This document shows, one piece after another, positions 63,616-64,000 of a stretch of DNA of 64,000 nucleotides. The DNA is taken from assembly GCA_021018995.1 (NCBI GenBank), contig CM037590.1, positions 88,336,097 to 88,400,096 on the forward strand. Reading direction: 5' to 3'. Under the pieces are notes generated by a model. The model was given only the letters and a program-made list of their open reading frames with translations. It searched no databases and had not been told where the DNA came from. Source of the DNA: Chloranthus sessilifolius. Taxonomy: Eukaryota; Streptophyta; Magnoliopsida; Chloranthales; Chloranthaceae. Position numbers and translations under genes: made by a program. How positions within the stretch are numbered: the stretch's first letter is position 1; the number at the start of each line of letters is the position of its first letter.

Positions 63616-64000
63616 ATGGCCCCTAAGAGCGCACCTGTGAAAAGAGCAAGGGATAAGGCTCCCATTGAGCCCACTCCCTAGAAAGCCAAGCCCTCTGAGG
63701 CGCCACAAAAAGGGAAGGAAGCGATTCAGGATGTGGCTGCGCTAACACCTGACTACTCTACACCCTCTGAGCTCCTGACTCCCATTCCCTTGGATCTTGA
63801 AGCCATTTTTTACCTCTCTTTCTTTGAAATGGAGCCTCTGTCAGCCCCTAACATTGAGTTTATCCGTAAAGCTGGTTTGACCCCACTGCTGCAAGCTACC
63901 CCTGCACTAGCCTACCCTAGACTAGTACAACTCTTTTACCAGCACATTAGGGCTAGACCAGACCATCGTGGACAGCCAGGCCTCCTAGTGTTAGTTGACA
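63616..64000 (+). pseudogene. Accessory gene of element E (putative plant transposon protein family), partial
   Basis: ATG at 63616: MAPKSAPVKRARDKAPIEPT, TAG at 63679, then KAKPSEAPQKGKEAIQD, FYLSFFEMEPLSAPNIEFIR, KAGLTPLLQATPALAYPRLV, QLFYQHIRARPDHRGQPG, LLVLVD. YPRLVQLFYQ parallels YPRIVKLWYQ of the gene at 4309, and LLVLVD parallels LVIFIDD, so the domain is the same. The leader may be spliced (GGG|gtaagc at about 63549). Runs off the window. Confidence 0.75.

Noticed and set aside
1..64000. Host protein-coding gene, tRNA or rRNA in the window
   Set aside because: Every stretch with coding character falls inside one of the retroelements; I saw no tRNA cloverleaf or rRNA-like sequence by eye, though a covariance search was not possible.

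Overview
The window is plant nuclear DNA, almost certainly angiosperm. It holds Ty3/gypsy pol domains of the Tat/Ogre type, Athila-like gag genes, plant-only accessory domains (plant mobile domain, 'putative plant transposon protein'), GT-AG introns and no bacterial-style gene layout. I see no convincing host gene, tRNA, rRNA or CRISPR. It is a nest of decayed LTR retrotransposons; nearly every reading frame carries stops or frameshifts, and species cannot be named from the sequence.

Layout. (1) 1-8136: an inverted duplication of an accessory gene plus its 3' tail; arms 1-3405 (minus) and about 4740-8136 (plus), with a promoter array between. It breaks into the integrase of element C. (2) 8140-20530: 3' half of Tat/Ogre-like element C (plus): integrase, tandem-repeat spacer, two genes on the opposite strand (10733-12244 open; 12979-15397 a spliced plant-mobile-domain pseudogene), 3' LTR 18926-20530. 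(3) 20531-41095: Tat/Ogre-like element A on the minus strand (LTR 39441-41095, PBS 39423-39438, leader, gag, protease). C lies against the intron of A, and A is split by element D (21088-33566, minus), an Athila-like element with LTRs, PBS, gag and an accessory gene but no pol. (4) 41096-51110: element B (plus), the most complete Tat/Ogre-like coding region (gag, protease, intron, RT, two RNase H domains, integrase), interrupted at its gag start by the LTR of A. (5) 51114-56440: element F, gag-only Athila-like. (6) 56441-64000: element E (plus), gag plus accessory gene, with a solo LTR (57405-59256) inside its 5' LTR.

The most notable signal is regulatory. Each element family has its own short CpG-containing inverted-repeat motif, in arrays about 200-350 bp upstream of the LTR TATA box. 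The same family motif recurs upstream of the accessory genes inside that family. Element C uses arms GGCGTATATA/TATATACGCC at three places, spaced 47-48 bp. Element A, with a homologous LTR, has the same array in the same place but with an unrelated motif (TGGCGCAACTA/TAGTTGCGCCA). F uses AATCGTAA/TTACGATT, D and E use CTCGCG-type sites, and the inverted duplication and the solo LTR share CTTTTCGCAAAG, spaced in near multiples of one DNA helical turn. This looks like a self-addressed promoter system, perhaps read by element-encoded accessory proteins. That function is inference; the arrays themselves are visible.

How the parts fit. D, E and F keep cis signals, gag and an accessory gene (F only a remnant) but lack reverse transcriptase and integrase, so they would depend on enzymes from autonomous relatives. 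C and B carry the enzymes plus opposite-strand accessory genes. All coordinates, repeat spacings and homologies were read by eye.
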